From the NCBI RefSeq assembly GCF_001544695.2, contig NZ_FCOM02000017.1, positions 1 through 64,000 of the forward strand: a DNA stretch of 64,000 nt, given 5' to 3'. Below the pieces are notes generated by a model. The model made no database searches and was not told the origin of the DNA. It saw only the letters and a program-made list of their open reading frames with translations. Positions 17,008 through 25,154 of this stretch are shown piece after piece (position 1 is the first letter of the stretch; each line of letters begins with the position of its first letter). The DNA is from Caballeronia arvi. Lineage in GTDB: Bacteria > Pseudomonadota > Gammaproteobacteria > Burkholderiales > Burkholderiaceae. The position numbers and the translations under genes were made by a program.

Positions 17008-18243
17008 ATGAACCACGCTCCTGCGAAGAATTCCCCGCGTTTCCTGCTGTTTCTGGTGTGCCTGTTCGCTTCGGCGGGACAGCTCGCCATCGACATCTAC
17101 GTGCCGGCGCTGCCCGCGATGGCGCGTTATTTCGCGACGTCACCGCAGGCGATCCAGTCGAGCGTCTCCGGTTACATGGCGGCGTATGCGATCGGCCAGC
17201 TCGTGCTGGGCCCCGTCGCCGATGCGTACGGCCGCAAACGGGTGCTGGCGTTCGGGCTCGTCGTGTTCACGCTGGGCTGCCTGCTCTCGCTGGCCGCGAC
17301 GAGCCTCGAAACCTTTCTGCTCGCGCGCTGCCTGCAAGGCTTCGGCATCGCCGCGACGAACCTGCTCGCGAAGACCATCATCACGGATTCGTTCTCGGGT
17401 CAGGCGCTGATGCACGTGTTCACCTACATGTCGATCGCGTGGGGACTTGCGCCAATCGTCGCGCCCGTCATCGGCGCGCATTTGCAGACGTGGTTCGGCT
17501 GGAAGGCCTGTCTGGTGTTCCTCCTGATCTATGCGATCGTCATGTCGACGTTCGTGTGGCGCTATCGCGAGACCTTGCAGAAGCCCGTGCATCTCGCGCC
17601 GCGCACGCTGATCTCGAACGCGGGCAAGGTGTTGTCGAGCCGTGTGTTTCAGAGCTGCTTTCTCGCGCAAGGCCTGTGCTACAGCATTCTGCTAGTGTTC
17701 AACATCGTCGGCCCGTTCATGGTGCAGAACACGCTGCACAAGCCGCCGACTTACTTTGGCTATCTCGCGCTCGCCATCGGCATGATGTACTTCCTCGGCG
17801 GCTTGTCGAACCGCGTGCAGGGCTCGCGTCTGCCGGGCGCCGAGCAACGGCTGCGCATCGGCGCGCGCGTGATGGCGGGCGCGTCGGTCGTCATGCTGCT
17901 GCTGTCGCTGACGATCGGCCTCACCGTCTGGACGCTCTGCGCGCCCGTTCTCGTGATGGGCTTCTGCGCGGGCGCGATGTACCCGACGTTTATGGCGAAG
18001 GGCAATTCGCTGTTTCCGCATATCGCGGGGCTGACGGCGGCGATCCTCGGCTGCGCGCTGTTGCTCGTTTCGTCGGCGATGATGGGCCTGGCGGGCTTCG
18101 TCTCGGTGCAGATTCTCACGCCGCTAGCGGTGTTCTTCGTGATTCTCGCGTTCACCGTCGTTGCGATGGTGACGCTGCTTCTGCGGCATCTGGAGCAGGC
18201 GCAGGCCGGGCGCGCGGTGCGGGGCGAAGCCGACGCGGCCTGA
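17008..18243 (+). CDS. MFS multidrug exporter, Bcr/CflA family
   Basis: A 411-residue, 12-TM exporter. The first helix (FLLFLVCLFASAGQLAIDIYVPALPAM has the Bcr/CflA D-Y-P-A-P pattern), GPVADAYGRKRVL near residues 69-81 (motif A) and LARCLQGFG near 107-115 place it in the Bcr/CflA group, which exports bicyclomycin, chloramphenicol, sulfonamides or cysteine-type metabolites. The substrate here is unknown. A 137-base gap precedes it, with no clear operator. Confidence 0.88.
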   Translation: MNHAPAKNSPRFLLFLVCLFASAGQLAIDIYVPALPAMARYFATSPQAIQSSVSGYMAAYAIGQLVLGPVADAYGRKRVLAFGLVVFTLGCLLSLAATSLETFLLARCLQGFGIAATNLLAKTIITDSFSGQALMHVFTYMSIAWGLAPIVAPVIGAHLQTWFGWKACLVFLLIYAIVMSTFVWRYRETLQKPVHLAPRTLISNAGKVLSSRVFQSCFLAQGLCYSILLVFNIVGPFMVQNTLHKPPTYFGYLALAIGMMYFLGGLSNRVQGSRLPGAEQRLRIGARVMAGASVVMLLLSLTIGLTVWTLCAPVLVMGFCAGAMYPTFMAKGNSLFPHIAGLTAAILGCALLLVSSAMMGLAGFVSVQILTPLAVFFVILAFTVVAMVTLLLRHLEQAQAGRAVRGEADAA

Positions 18244-18390
18244 TCGCGGTTCTATTTGCGAAACAGCTAGTTTGCGTTGGAGCAACTTGACTTCGGAGAC
18301 CTCCTAGAAAGCCATCCAACGTAAGAACCTATACTCGGACGCTTCAGACTCCCTTTGGCCGGACAGCGCCGCAATCGTCCGGGCCTCTTC

Positions 18391-19425
18391 ATGCCCGAGA
18401 TAGCCTTGTCATCCTCTCCTCTCGTCACTGTCGTCATTCCGGCCTTCAACGCCGAATCATTCATCGGCGAAGCGATCGCCTCGATCCAGCATCAGACGCT
18501 CGATGACTGGCAGCTCATCGTCGTGAACGACGGCTCGACCGACCAGACCCTGGCTGCCGCCCGGCAGGCCGCCGGCGAAGACCCGCGCATCCGTCTCATA
18601 CACTTCGACCGCAACCAGGGCATCAGCATTGCGTCGAACGCCGGCTTCGATGCGGCTCGCGGCGAGTTTATCGCGCGTCTCGACTCCGACGATATCGCGC
18701 TCCCGCAAAGGCTCGCCGTCCAGATCGCCGCGTTCAGGGACAACGACCGCCTGGCCGCCGCGGGATCGCACGCGCGCGTGTTCGGCGATGTTCCCGATGG
18801 CATCGCGTATTGCGCGCTCGGCGACGGCGACATCAAGGCGCACTTGTTCGACGGCCTCAACACGATAAGCGGCGGCACGCTGATGGTGCGAGGTTCGTTC
18901 GTCCGGAGGCATCGCATCCGCTTCGACGAGTGTGCCGCAAGCGCCGAAGATCTCGATTATCTGACCTCGGTCATGGCCGCCGGCGGCAAGCTCGCCAATG
19001 TCGACGAAGTGCTCACCGAACACAGGTCGCATGGGGGCAGCTTCACCAACAGCCGGCACGACGTGGCCCGCGAGTACCTGCAAATCGCCCGGCGCCGCCT
19101 TCTGGCGCTGTGGTATCCCGGTCTCGATCCAAAAGACATCGAGCGCATAGTAGCCATGTACTCCAGCCTTCTCGAGGCTCATGCGGACGCCTTCATCAAC
19201 ACCGTGCGCGCGGTCGACAGACTCGTCACGGCCAATGCGCGGGACTATGGGCAAGACACGTCCATCGTTCACCGCATCGTGCTCGATCGACTGGTGAAAG
19301 TAGCGGGCGTCTATCGCGACAACAACTTCCTCGATGACTCGCACGTGCAGGCGATGCGCTGCTTCGTTTCGCCGGCCGTCAGCGCCGTCTTCGACCGGAT
19401 CGAGTTCGGCGCGCACGCAGCCTGA
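18391..19425 (+). CDS. family-2 glycosyltransferase
   Basis: A 344-residue GT-A-fold transferase. The nucleotide-sugar binding strand VTVVIPAFNAESFIGEA is at residues 10-26, VVNDGSTDQT near 44-53, and the metal-binding DxD region reads ARLDSDDIALPQRL near 93-106. The C-terminal ~100 residues are helical and variable. No membrane segment is evident. Starts are possible at 18391 (ATG, chosen) or at a TTG 36 bases upstream; neither has a strong ribosome site. It is not next to other polysaccharide genes, so the acceptor is unknown. Confidence 0.85.
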   Translation: MPEIALSSSPLVTVVIPAFNAESFIGEAIASIQHQTLDDWQLIVVNDGSTDQTLAAARQAAGEDPRIRLIHFDRNQGISIASNAGFDAARGEFIARLDSDDIALPQRLAVQIAAFRDNDRLAAAGSHARVFGDVPDGIAYCALGDGDIKAHLFDGLNTISGGTLMVRGSFVRRHRIRFDECAASAEDLDYLTSVMAAGGKLANVDEVLTEHRSHGGSFTNSRHDVAREYLQIARRRLLALWYPGLDPKDIERIVAMYSSLLEAHADAFINTVRAVDRLVTANARDYGQDTSIVHRIVLDRLVKVAGVYRDNNFLDDSHVQAMRCFVSPAVSAVFDRIEFGAHAA

Positions 19426-19528
19426 TGCCTCACGGCGGCGCGGCCTGCAATGCATTTCAGAAAAGCTTGTTTGTCCAGGCGTTCTTTACGACCTAGATTT
19501 GAGCTATTCATGCATTCGGAGCCGATCC

Positions 19529-19723
19529 ATGCCGCACTTTCTGACTCGATACGTGCGTAAGCACTTCACGAAAGACGACGCGGCGCAGACCGCGCCAACG
19601 CAGAACGACACCACGCGCGCGGAACAGCTCGAGCACATCTCCGCCTACGCGCGCGCGGGATATTTCAACATGGGCTATACCGTCGACGCATTCCAGTTGC
19701 CGGGCGAGTCGGCGCTGCACTGA
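19529..19723 (+). CDS. small hypothetical protein
   Basis: A 64-residue ORF starting at an ATG with TCGGAG 8 bases upstream. It has a basic N-terminus (TRYVRKHF), a polar middle and a C-terminus with aromatic and glycine residues (ARAGYFNMGYTVDAF). I do not recognise a family. It lies 103 bases after the glycosyltransferase on the same strand and converges on the FMN reductase. Start context and codon bias favour a real gene, but length limits certainty. Confidence 0.5.
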   Translation: MPHFLTRYVRKHFTKDDAAQTAPTQNDTTRAEQLEHISAYARAGYFNMGYTVDAFQLPGESALH

Positions 19724-19765
19724 AACGGAAAGCTGCGCGCGATGCGCAGCATCATCGTTCGACAT

Positions 19766-20404
19766 TCAATCCTGCGCAAGCGCGACGCGTCGTTCCACCG
19801 CGTGATGTTCGTCCGCGCGCGCCGCGCCGAACGCGAGCGCAAAGGTCGAAGCCTGCCGCCCCACGGTGCGAAGCTGCTCGACCACTTTCGGATCGGAACA
19901 CGTATCGGCGGATTGGAAGCGCGTTTCCAGCGTATTGACCGCGGCGCCGAAAGGCGTCGGCCATCCGCGCAGCGCGTGCACGATCGAGCGCAATGACGTG
20001 AGCACCGTGCCCGCCGCCTGCCATCCATATGCCGTGACGATGCTGCCGACCGCGCGGCCGTCGAGATAGGGACGTTCGTCGAGACGCAGCTCTTCCAGCG
20101 TATCCAGCGCGTTTTTGACGAGCCCCGAGATGCCGCCGTGATAACCGGGCGTCGCGATGACGAGCGCATCCGCCGCGCGCACCGCTTCGATGAGTTCATG
20201 CTGCTCGTCGGTGAGCTCGCGCGTTTCCGGCGCATAGTGCGGCAGGCTGTGCAGGAACGCGCCGCCGAAGAGCTGCACGCTCGCACCGGCTTCCTGCGCG
20301 CCGCGCAGCGCAAAAGCGAGCGCCCGTTCGGTCGATGATTGCGGCCGCGTCGTGCCGCCGATGCCGACGACGCGTGGCCGCCGCGATGAAATGGATCGAG
20401 ACAA
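19766..20404 (-). CDS. NADPH-dependent FMN reductase family protein
   Basis: A 212-residue flavodoxin-fold reductase. The phosphate-binding loop GIGGTTRPQSSTERAL (about residues 14-29) and the flavin contact ATPGYHGGISGLVKNALDTLEEL (near 84-106) are the ArsH/SsuE/ChrR-family signatures. It would reduce FMN, quinones or chromate-like acceptors with NADPH. No monooxygenase partner is adjacent. It is followed (on its upstream side) by a gene-poor stretch to 20782. Confidence 0.85.
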   Translation of the reverse strand: MSRSISSRRPRVVGIGGTTRPQSSTERALAFALRGAQEAGASVQLFGGAFLHSLPHYAPETRELTDEQHELIEAVRAADALVIATPGYHGGISGLVKNALDTLEELRLDERPYLDGRAVGSIVTAYGWQAAGTVLTSLRSIVHALRGWPTPFGAAVNTLETRFQSADTCSDPKVVEQLRTVGRQASTFALAFGAARADEHHAVERRVALAQD

Positions 20405-20617
20405 GTTCGATACTCCCCTGGATGTCGAGTCAGACGAACGCGCCGTTGCGCAAGGCCATGTACGCGTTATGATTTAAAGACGTCATCCATCTACGTTATG
20501 GGAGTAGATCGCATTCGCCAACGAAGCGAATCTGCTAAGCAATGCACGCAGACGGCTTTTGCGACGATGACCCCGATGACGCGTGATGCGCAGGGCATCT
20601 CGCGGTAGGCGCAGCAC

Positions 20618-20707
20618 GTGCCGGCCGTCGAGAAGATCTAACTGGAGAAGATGAGGCAGAGTCCGGCGCGGGCGAAGTTCTCAGCCGGGAATGGAGTGTG
20701 TCGATGA
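20618..20707 (+). pseudogene. possible relic of a HicA-like toxin gene (5' part)
   Basis: One plus-strand frame reads VEKI, a stop, then LEKMRQSPARAKFS and a short divergent tail ending in a stop. This resembles the start of the HicA-like proteins that begin with a K-x-EKI-LEKMRQNP-x-x-VRF pattern, but the frame is interrupted at 20639-20641 and the dsRBD-like core with its GSSH motif is absent. No intact HicB partner is nearby. The assignment rests on a short remembered motif, so it is tentative. Confidence 0.35.
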
Positions 20708-20728
20708 GGCAGCTCGTGAATGAAGGCC

Positions 20729-20757
20729 GCGCGATATGGTTTGCAGCCATATCGCGC
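20729..20757. repeat. perfect 11-bp inverted repeat
   Basis: GCGCGATATGG (20729-20739) and CCATATCGCGC (20747-20757) are exact reverse complements around a 7-base loop. The repeat lies 26 bases beyond the stop of the minus-strand NlpD-like gene. It lacks a T run on either side, so it is at most a weak terminator or mRNA-stabilising hairpin. Confidence 0.6.
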
Positions 20758-20782
20758 TTCATCACCGTGCGCCGTTCACGCG

Positions 20783-21547
20783 TTACTGCGGATTTCTCGC
20801 ACTTAGATAGCCCAGCGGGTCCACCGGTGATCGATCTATTCGTACTTCGAAGAGAAATGATGGCTTGCCATCAGCCTGAGCGCCCATTTCTGCAATCGCC
20901 TGTCCTTGCTTCACAGACGCGCCTGCGCGCACGAGTGCGCGATGAACATTGCCATAGGCCGTGATGAGATGCTCGTCGTGTTTGACCACGACCAGGTTTC
21001 CGTATCCCTCGATTTTGCTGCCCACATAGACAACACGTCCGTTCCGAACCGATTTGATCGATTCACCGGTGGCGCCGCCCACTGTGATTCCCTTCGAACC
21101 CGATGCTCCAAAGGCTGCGATGAGCGGGCCAGTTGCGGGCCAAGGGAATCGGTCGGCGGCTTGTTTTCCCAAAGCGGGCTGGACGGCTTCGGACTGAGTC
21201 GGGCGGGACGATGAAGCCGCAGGTGGACCGACTCGCAACCGCTGGCCCACGCTTAACGCACCGTCAGCGGGGATCGCGTTCCAGGAGGCGAGCTCCGTGA
21301 CGCTGCGTCCGTAAGCGTTCGCTATCGAGGCCAGCGTGTCGCCTGGCGCGGCGACGTAGTAGCCCGCGGGCAGCGCCGTAGCGGGAGTGGGTGCGATGAG
21401 CGAACCGGATATGACGGGTTGCGCTTCCGGTTTGGATGCATTGCTCGCGCAACCGGCCGCGATAAACGGGATGCACATGAGGCCGGTCCTGACCGTGTTC
21501 CGGAGCAGGACGCTACGCCCGTTGGTAAGACTGAATCGATACGACAT
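20783..21547 (-). CDS. LysM / M23-like lipoprotein, NlpD-type amidase activator (degenerate peptidase)
   Basis: A 254-residue outer-membrane lipoprotein. The lipobox IPFIAAGC at about residues 27-34 follows a hydrophobic stretch, which fixes the start at ATG 21547. A LysM domain (GYYVAAPGDTLASIANAYGRSV) is at about 61-105 and an M23/LytM-like domain at about 135-250. As in E. coli NlpD, the zinc ligands are gone: the usual HxxxD region reads ITVGGATG and the HxH region reads FLFEVR. It therefore probably does not cut peptidoglycan but activates N-acetylmuramyl-L-alanine amidases during cell separation. It is likely a paralogue, since the main nlpD normally sits with rpoS and pcm. Confidence 0.85.
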   Translation of the reverse strand: MSYRFSLTNGRSVLLRNTVRTGLMCIPFIAAGCASNASKPEAQPVISGSLIAPTPATALPAGYYVAAPGDTLASIANAYGRSVTELASWNAIPADGALSVGQRLRVGPPAASSSRPTQSEAVQPALGKQAADRFPWPATGPLIAAFGASGSKGITVGGATGESIKSVRNGRVVYVGSKIEGYGNLVVVKHDEHLITAYGNVHRALVRAGASVKQGQAIAEMGAQADGKPSFLFEVRIDRSPVDPLGYLSARNPQ

Positions 21548-21614
21548 CTTTTGAATTCGTTGACCTTCTGATGACTTTACTTGGGCCGCTACCAACCCTT
21601 TCCGGAACCGTTTC

Positions 21615-21887
21615 TTAATGCTGAGTTGCCTCAGTGGCAAACGGTTCATGATCCGTGCTGGGTTCTTTGCTGTCATGTCCACGTGCCCGGGCCTTAGACG
21701 TGCTGCGATGCTTTCCCCAGTAGTTGCGATCGGGCGCTCTCACGACGGCCTCGGTAGCCGGTATGGAGTTCGATCCGTCGACGCCACCTTGCGCTCCGGC
21801 TCTCTTGTCACGAACCGTGACAGAGTGAGCGATGCAGCACACCGCTACGCTTGCCGCGACGATGAGAAACGGGATCAGAGGCTTCAT
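21615..21887 (-). CDS. small membrane-anchored or secreted hypothetical protein
   Basis: A 90-residue protein with one N-terminal hydrophobic segment (about residues 4-22, PLIPFLIVAASVAVCCIAH) and a polar, Lys/Arg/Glu-rich tail. Cleavage or anchoring cannot be decided; CC near residue 18 is not a good lipobox. The ATG at 21887 is chosen because the signal-like segment begins there. It lies 67 bases upstream of the NlpD-like gene on the same strand. No family recognised. Confidence 0.5.
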   Translation of the reverse strand: MKPLIPFLIVAASVAVCCIAHSVTVRDKRAGAQGGVDGSNSIPATEAVVRAPDRNYWGKHRSTSKARARGHDSKEPSTDHEPFATEATQH

Positions 21888-22212
21888 GAAGTGGCCATCG
21901 AATGCTGATTTCAACGAGACAAACCAGAGGTTCGCGAGCCGGAACTCTGCTGTTGCCCTAGGTAATGAAAGCGTTCGGGACAGTAGAGCAATCAACCGTG
22001 TTCAACCATAAGAGTAATCCGAGTCGATATCGACATGGCTCCTCGAATCGGAAAGCAACGCTCGGGCGAATTTCACTGAACGCGCCGCATGTTTGTCAAA
22101 GATTTTGATTGCAGGACCGTCTGGTCAACTTCCCGAAACGTACGGCGTTACTGCCTGACATTCCGAATCCCGTCAGGCCTTCGGACCTTCTCATGATTCA
22201 AGGAGAGAAGCC

Positions 22213-22770
22213 GTGTCGTATCGAGTGTTGTCATGGACTGCCTGTCTGCTGTTCGCGGGTTGTGCCGGACAAGTAAAAAATCCGTCGGCGGAAGAAAGCC
22301 GTTCGGCAGATATTAAAATTGCAACGCAGTCCGAATCGTCTCCGGATTCTGCTGCTTCCAGCGTGAATGTCCCATCGGCCATTGGACTTCAGAGTGCGCC
22401 GCTCTTACTGAAGCCGCCTGCGCAAGCGAGCACGGATTTCGTGCAGGCTGGCAGGGCGTCATGGTACGGCAAGAAGTTTCAGGGGCGTCGTACGGCGAGC
22501 GGCGAGCGTTTCGACATGCATGCTTTGACGGCGGCACATCGAACGCTGCCGTTTGGAACCTACGTTCGTGTCAGCAATGGATCGAAGACGAGATCGGTGA
22601 TCGTCCGCATCAACGATCGAGGACCGTACATCAAAGGACGCGTCATTGATTTGTCGTTGGCGGCGGCGAGGATGCTTGGATTGCGTGAAATTCAGGCAGG
22701 GCCTGTAATCCTGGAGAGGGTTGGCGAACGCAACCGGCTTACACCGTCCTATACGGCTGCGCATAAGTAA
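22213..22770 (+). CDS. rlpA: RlpA-like septal-ring lytic lipoprotein
   Basis: A 185-residue lipoprotein. GTG start at 22213 with AGGAGAG 5-7 bases upstream. The lipobox LLFAGC is at residues 12-17. The double-psi beta-barrel domain spans about 78-172, with [33 protein letters not shown] and [17 protein letters not shown], which contain the conserved residues of RlpA lytic transglycosylases (denuded-glycan cleaving). It lacks the C-terminal SPOR domain of full-length RlpA, so it may not be recruited to septal denuded peptidoglycan in the usual way. It looks less GC-rich than its surroundings and is probably one of several rlpA paralogues. Confidence 0.85.
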   Translation: MSYRVLSWTACLLFAGCAGQVKNPSAEESRSADIKIATQSESSPDSAASSVNVPSAIGLQSAPLLLKPPAQASTDFVQAGRASWYGKKFQGRRTASGERFDMHALTAAHRTLPFGTYVRVSNGSKTRSVIVRINDRGPYIKGRVIDLSLAAARMLGLREIQAGPVILERVGERNRLTPSYTAAHK

Positions 22771-22975
22771 GCGGAATCGCAAGCGAGGCCGTTCAACTCA
22801 TACTGCCCGACCGCGTGATACTTCCATCGCACGCTAAGCAAACGGCTTGATTTCGCCATCGCTCTCGCACGATCGTTCTCCGCATTGCCACACGTCGTCG
22901 CCGACGCGTGTGGTATAAGCACCGCATGCGCGCGCCAAGCCTCGCGGCGCGCAACGAACGTGACAGGAGCGTGCA

Positions 22976-23260
22976 GTGAGAAGGACCGCCGAAAACAAGT
23001 TGAAGGTGGTCGCAGTGCGGGTCGATCCACAATTCGAGCAACGGCTGCGACTACTGGCTGAAGTGACGGGGCGCAAGCAATCGTTCTTTCTTCAGCAGAT
23101 GATCGAGAACGGCATCAGCGCAATGGAGGAGACCTGGCTGCCGCCGGAGCTTCTCGAACAAGTGAAGAGCGGCACCTTGCCTGCATTACAGCAGGATCGC
23201 GTCGCGACCGCGGATCTTTTCGGCGACCCGTCCGCCGAAGAGCCGGATCAGGTTTCATGA
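22976..23260 (+). CDS. ribbon-helix-helix (RHH) DNA-binding protein
   Basis: A 94-residue protein whose first ~50 residues (LKVVAVRVDPQFEQRLRLLAEVTG then KQSFFLQQMIENGI) fit the RHH fold of Arc/TraY/antitoxin-type regulators: one beta strand and two helices. The tail is acidic. Start is GTG 22976, with AGGAG 6 bases upstream. Its ATGA overlap with the chorismatase (23257-23260) makes the two genes translationally coupled. RHH proteins of this size are often type-II antitoxins, but the partner here is a metabolic enzyme rather than a toxin. A regulatory role for the operon is likely. Confidence 0.7.
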   Translation: MRRTAENKLKVVAVRVDPQFEQRLRLLAEVTGRKQSFFLQQMIENGISAMEETWLPPELLEQVKSGTLPALQQDRVATADLFGDPSAEEPDQVS

Positions 23261-24207
23261 TCGCGTCCCGCTTCGTCCGTATCGACGAGACGTGCGAAAG
23301 CGGCGTGCTTGCACGCATCGTTTTCGGCGATACGAGCGGGCGGCCAAGCATCGAGAACGGCGTGCCGACGCTGCACCTCGACATGTACGACGACGCGCGC
23401 AATGGCTTCGCCGAAATCTGGCCAGCCGCCGCGCCGATTCGCAGCGGAACCTTCAACGACCTCGTCTTCGCTCACGACGACGAGTTTCTGTTTTGCGCAG
23501 GCTTCATCCCGTCTTCCGATCGATACACCGACGCCACGCGCCAAGCCTATGGCGATGCGTTTGCGCTCGTGCGCGAACTGGGCTTTCCGAAGATTTTCCG
23601 CATGTGGAACTTCATCCCGCATATCAACGACGAAAATCGGGAAGGGCTGGAGGTGTATCGCGATTTCTGCCGCGGACGCGCCGTCGCATTCGAAGAGGAC
23701 TACGCGTCGGCCTCGGGCATGCCGGCGGCGACGGGCATCGGCACATGGGGCGATGGCGTCGGCTTCTATTTTCTGGCGTGCCGCGAGAGCGCGGTCAGGC
23801 ACATCGAGAATTCGCGTCAGACGCCCGCATACGAATATCCGCAGCGCTACGGTCCGAAAGCGCCGAGCTTCGCGCGCGGCACGCAATTGGGCGATGCGCT
23901 ATTCGTATCGGGCACGGCCAGCATTCTCGGGCACGAGACGATGCATGCGGGCGATCTGCACAAGCAGTGGGGCGTCGCTGTCGACAACATCGCGCATCTG
24001 ATCGGCTCGCAACACTACGCGCTGCGCGATATCGACCAGATCAAGGTCTATTATCGGCACGCGACCGACCTGCCATCGGTAACGAAACTCGCAAAGAGCG
24101 CGTTTCATCCCGATGCAAACATCCGCTATCTGAAGGTCGATATCTGCCGCGCCGATCTACTGGTGGAGATCGAAGGCATCGCGTCACGCCTGCATCGATC
24201 AGATTGA
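23257..24207 (+). CDS. chorismatase, FkbO/Hyg5/XanB2 family
   Basis: A 316-residue enzyme that splits chorismate into pyruvate and a hydroxybenzoate-type product. Family landmarks are EYPQRYGPKAPSFARG near residues 195-210 and VSGTASILGHETMHAGD near 219-235, with the C-terminal RidA-like fold (YYRHA..LP near 268-276). Within the family, FkbO makes a dihydro-diol acid, Hyg5 makes 3-hydroxybenzoate and XanB2 makes both 3- and 4-hydroxybenzoate. Which activity this one has cannot be read here. 4-hydroxybenzoate would feed ubiquinone; 3-hydroxybenzoate could feed an aryl-polyene-like pigment, but no such genes are in the window. It follows the RHH gene with a 4-base overlap and its end overlaps the convergent LysR by 9 bases. 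Confidence 0.88.
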   Translation: MIASRFVRIDETCESGVLARIVFGDTSGRPSIENGVPTLHLDMYDDARNGFAEIWPAAAPIRSGTFNDLVFAHDDEFLFCAGFIPSSDRYTDATRQAYGDAFALVRELGFPKIFRMWNFIPHINDENREGLEVYRDFCRGRAVAFEEDYASASGMPAATGIGTWGDGVGFYFLACRESAVRHIENSRQTPAYEYPQRYGPKAPSFARGTQLGDALFVSGTASILGHETMHAGDLHKQWGVAVDNIAHLIGSQHYALRDIDQIKVYYRHATDLPSVTKLAKSAFHPDANIRYLKVDICRADLLVEIEGIASRLHRSD

Positions 24208-25068
24208 CGTCGATTGCCTGAGCGTCTTCACGAGCAGGCTTTGCAGGCTATCGACCGCTTTCGAACCGCGTGAATCGCGGCTTCGATATACCGCGACTTC
24301 CATCGGCTCCAATGGCCCGAGACCTTCGTCGCTGCCGAGAATGCGCAAATGCTCCGGCGCGCTGCATTGCGTAAGCACCGCGACGGCCAGACCGCTTTCG
24401 ACGGCCGCAATCTGCCCGGCGAGACTGGAACTGTTGTAGACCACTTTGTAGCGGCGCCCTTGCAGCGCGAGCGAATTGATTGCGCCGCGCCGCGCAAGGC
24501 TCGTGCTCTCGTAGACGGCGATCGGCAACGGATCGCGCCGCCATGACTCGAACTGCGCCGCACCGACCCAGACCATCGGCTCATGAAAGAGCAGCGTGCC
24601 GCGCCGGCCGTGATCGCGCGACACCAGCGCGATATCGAGCTCGCCGTTCGCGACACGCGGAATCAGCGAAGTCGATTGCTCGCAGATCAGTTCGATCTCG
24701 ACGCCGCTGTGTTTCGTTGCAAAGCGTTTGAGCACGGGCGTCAGATACTTCGCCGCGTAGTCGTCAGGCACGCCGAGGCGCACGCGGCCGCTCAGTTGCT
24801 CGCCTTGCAGCGCGACGTGGGCTTCGGCGTGCAGATCGAGAATGCGCCGCGCGTAGCCGAGCAGCGTCTGGCCGTCGTGGGTCAGTTCGAGCGTACGCGA
24901 ATTCCGCTCGATGAGCCGCATTCCCAGCGCGCTTTCCAGCTTCTTCAACTGCATGCTCACCGCCGATTGCGAGCGATGCACTTCGCTGGCCGCGCTCGAC
25001 AGCGAACCCGCGTCGACGACCGCGACGAAGCATTTGAGCCAGTCGGTTTGCAGATCGTGTTGTTTCAT
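24199..25068 (-). CDS. LysR-family transcriptional regulator
   Basis: A 289-residue regulator with winged HTH (LKCFVAVVDAGSLSSAASEVHRS then SAVSMQLKKLESALG) and effector domain from about residue 90 (RVRLGVPDDYAAKYL). Its 3' end overlaps the chorismatase stop by nine bases. It is divergent from the DMT permease gene with an 86-base gap and most likely controls that gene. Confidence 0.9.
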   Translation of the reverse strand: MKQHDLQTDWLKCFVAVVDAGSLSSAASEVHRSQSAVSMQLKKLESALGMRLIERNSRTLELTHDGQTLLGYARRILDLHAEAHVALQGEQLSGRVRLGVPDDYAAKYLTPVLKRFATKHSGVEIELICEQSTSLIPRVANGELDIALVSRDHGRRGTLLFHEPMVWVGAAQFESWRRDPLPIAVYESTSLARRGAINSLALQGRRYKVVYNSSSLAGQIAAVESGLAVAVLTQCSAPEHLRILGSDEGLGPLEPMEVAVYRSRDSRGSKAVDSLQSLLVKTLRQSTSI

Positions 25069-25154
25069 GGTCTCTGCGATGCTTTCGAAAATCGAATGAA
25101 TGACGTTCGAATTATGCGCTTTTCGTTCGCATCATCGGGGCACACACTGCGGGC

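Larger units (their letters stand above)
20405..20782. other. gene-poor stretch between FMN reductase and NlpD-like gene
   Basis: No intact gene is evident in these 378 bases. The stretch contains the upstream region of the FMN reductase (AT-rich around 20465-20505), a possible hicA relic at 20618-20707 and a perfect inverted repeat at 20729-20757. The mixture suggests decayed accessory DNA. Confidence 0.5.

Noticed and set aside
20698-20964. Plus-strand 88-codon frame beginning in the gene-poor gap
   Set aside because: It runs antisense into the NlpD-like gene and has no recognisable motif or ribosome site.
22976-24207. Reading the RHH/chorismatase pair as a classical toxin-antitoxin system
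   Set aside because: The second gene is a full-length metabolic enzyme, not a small toxin.
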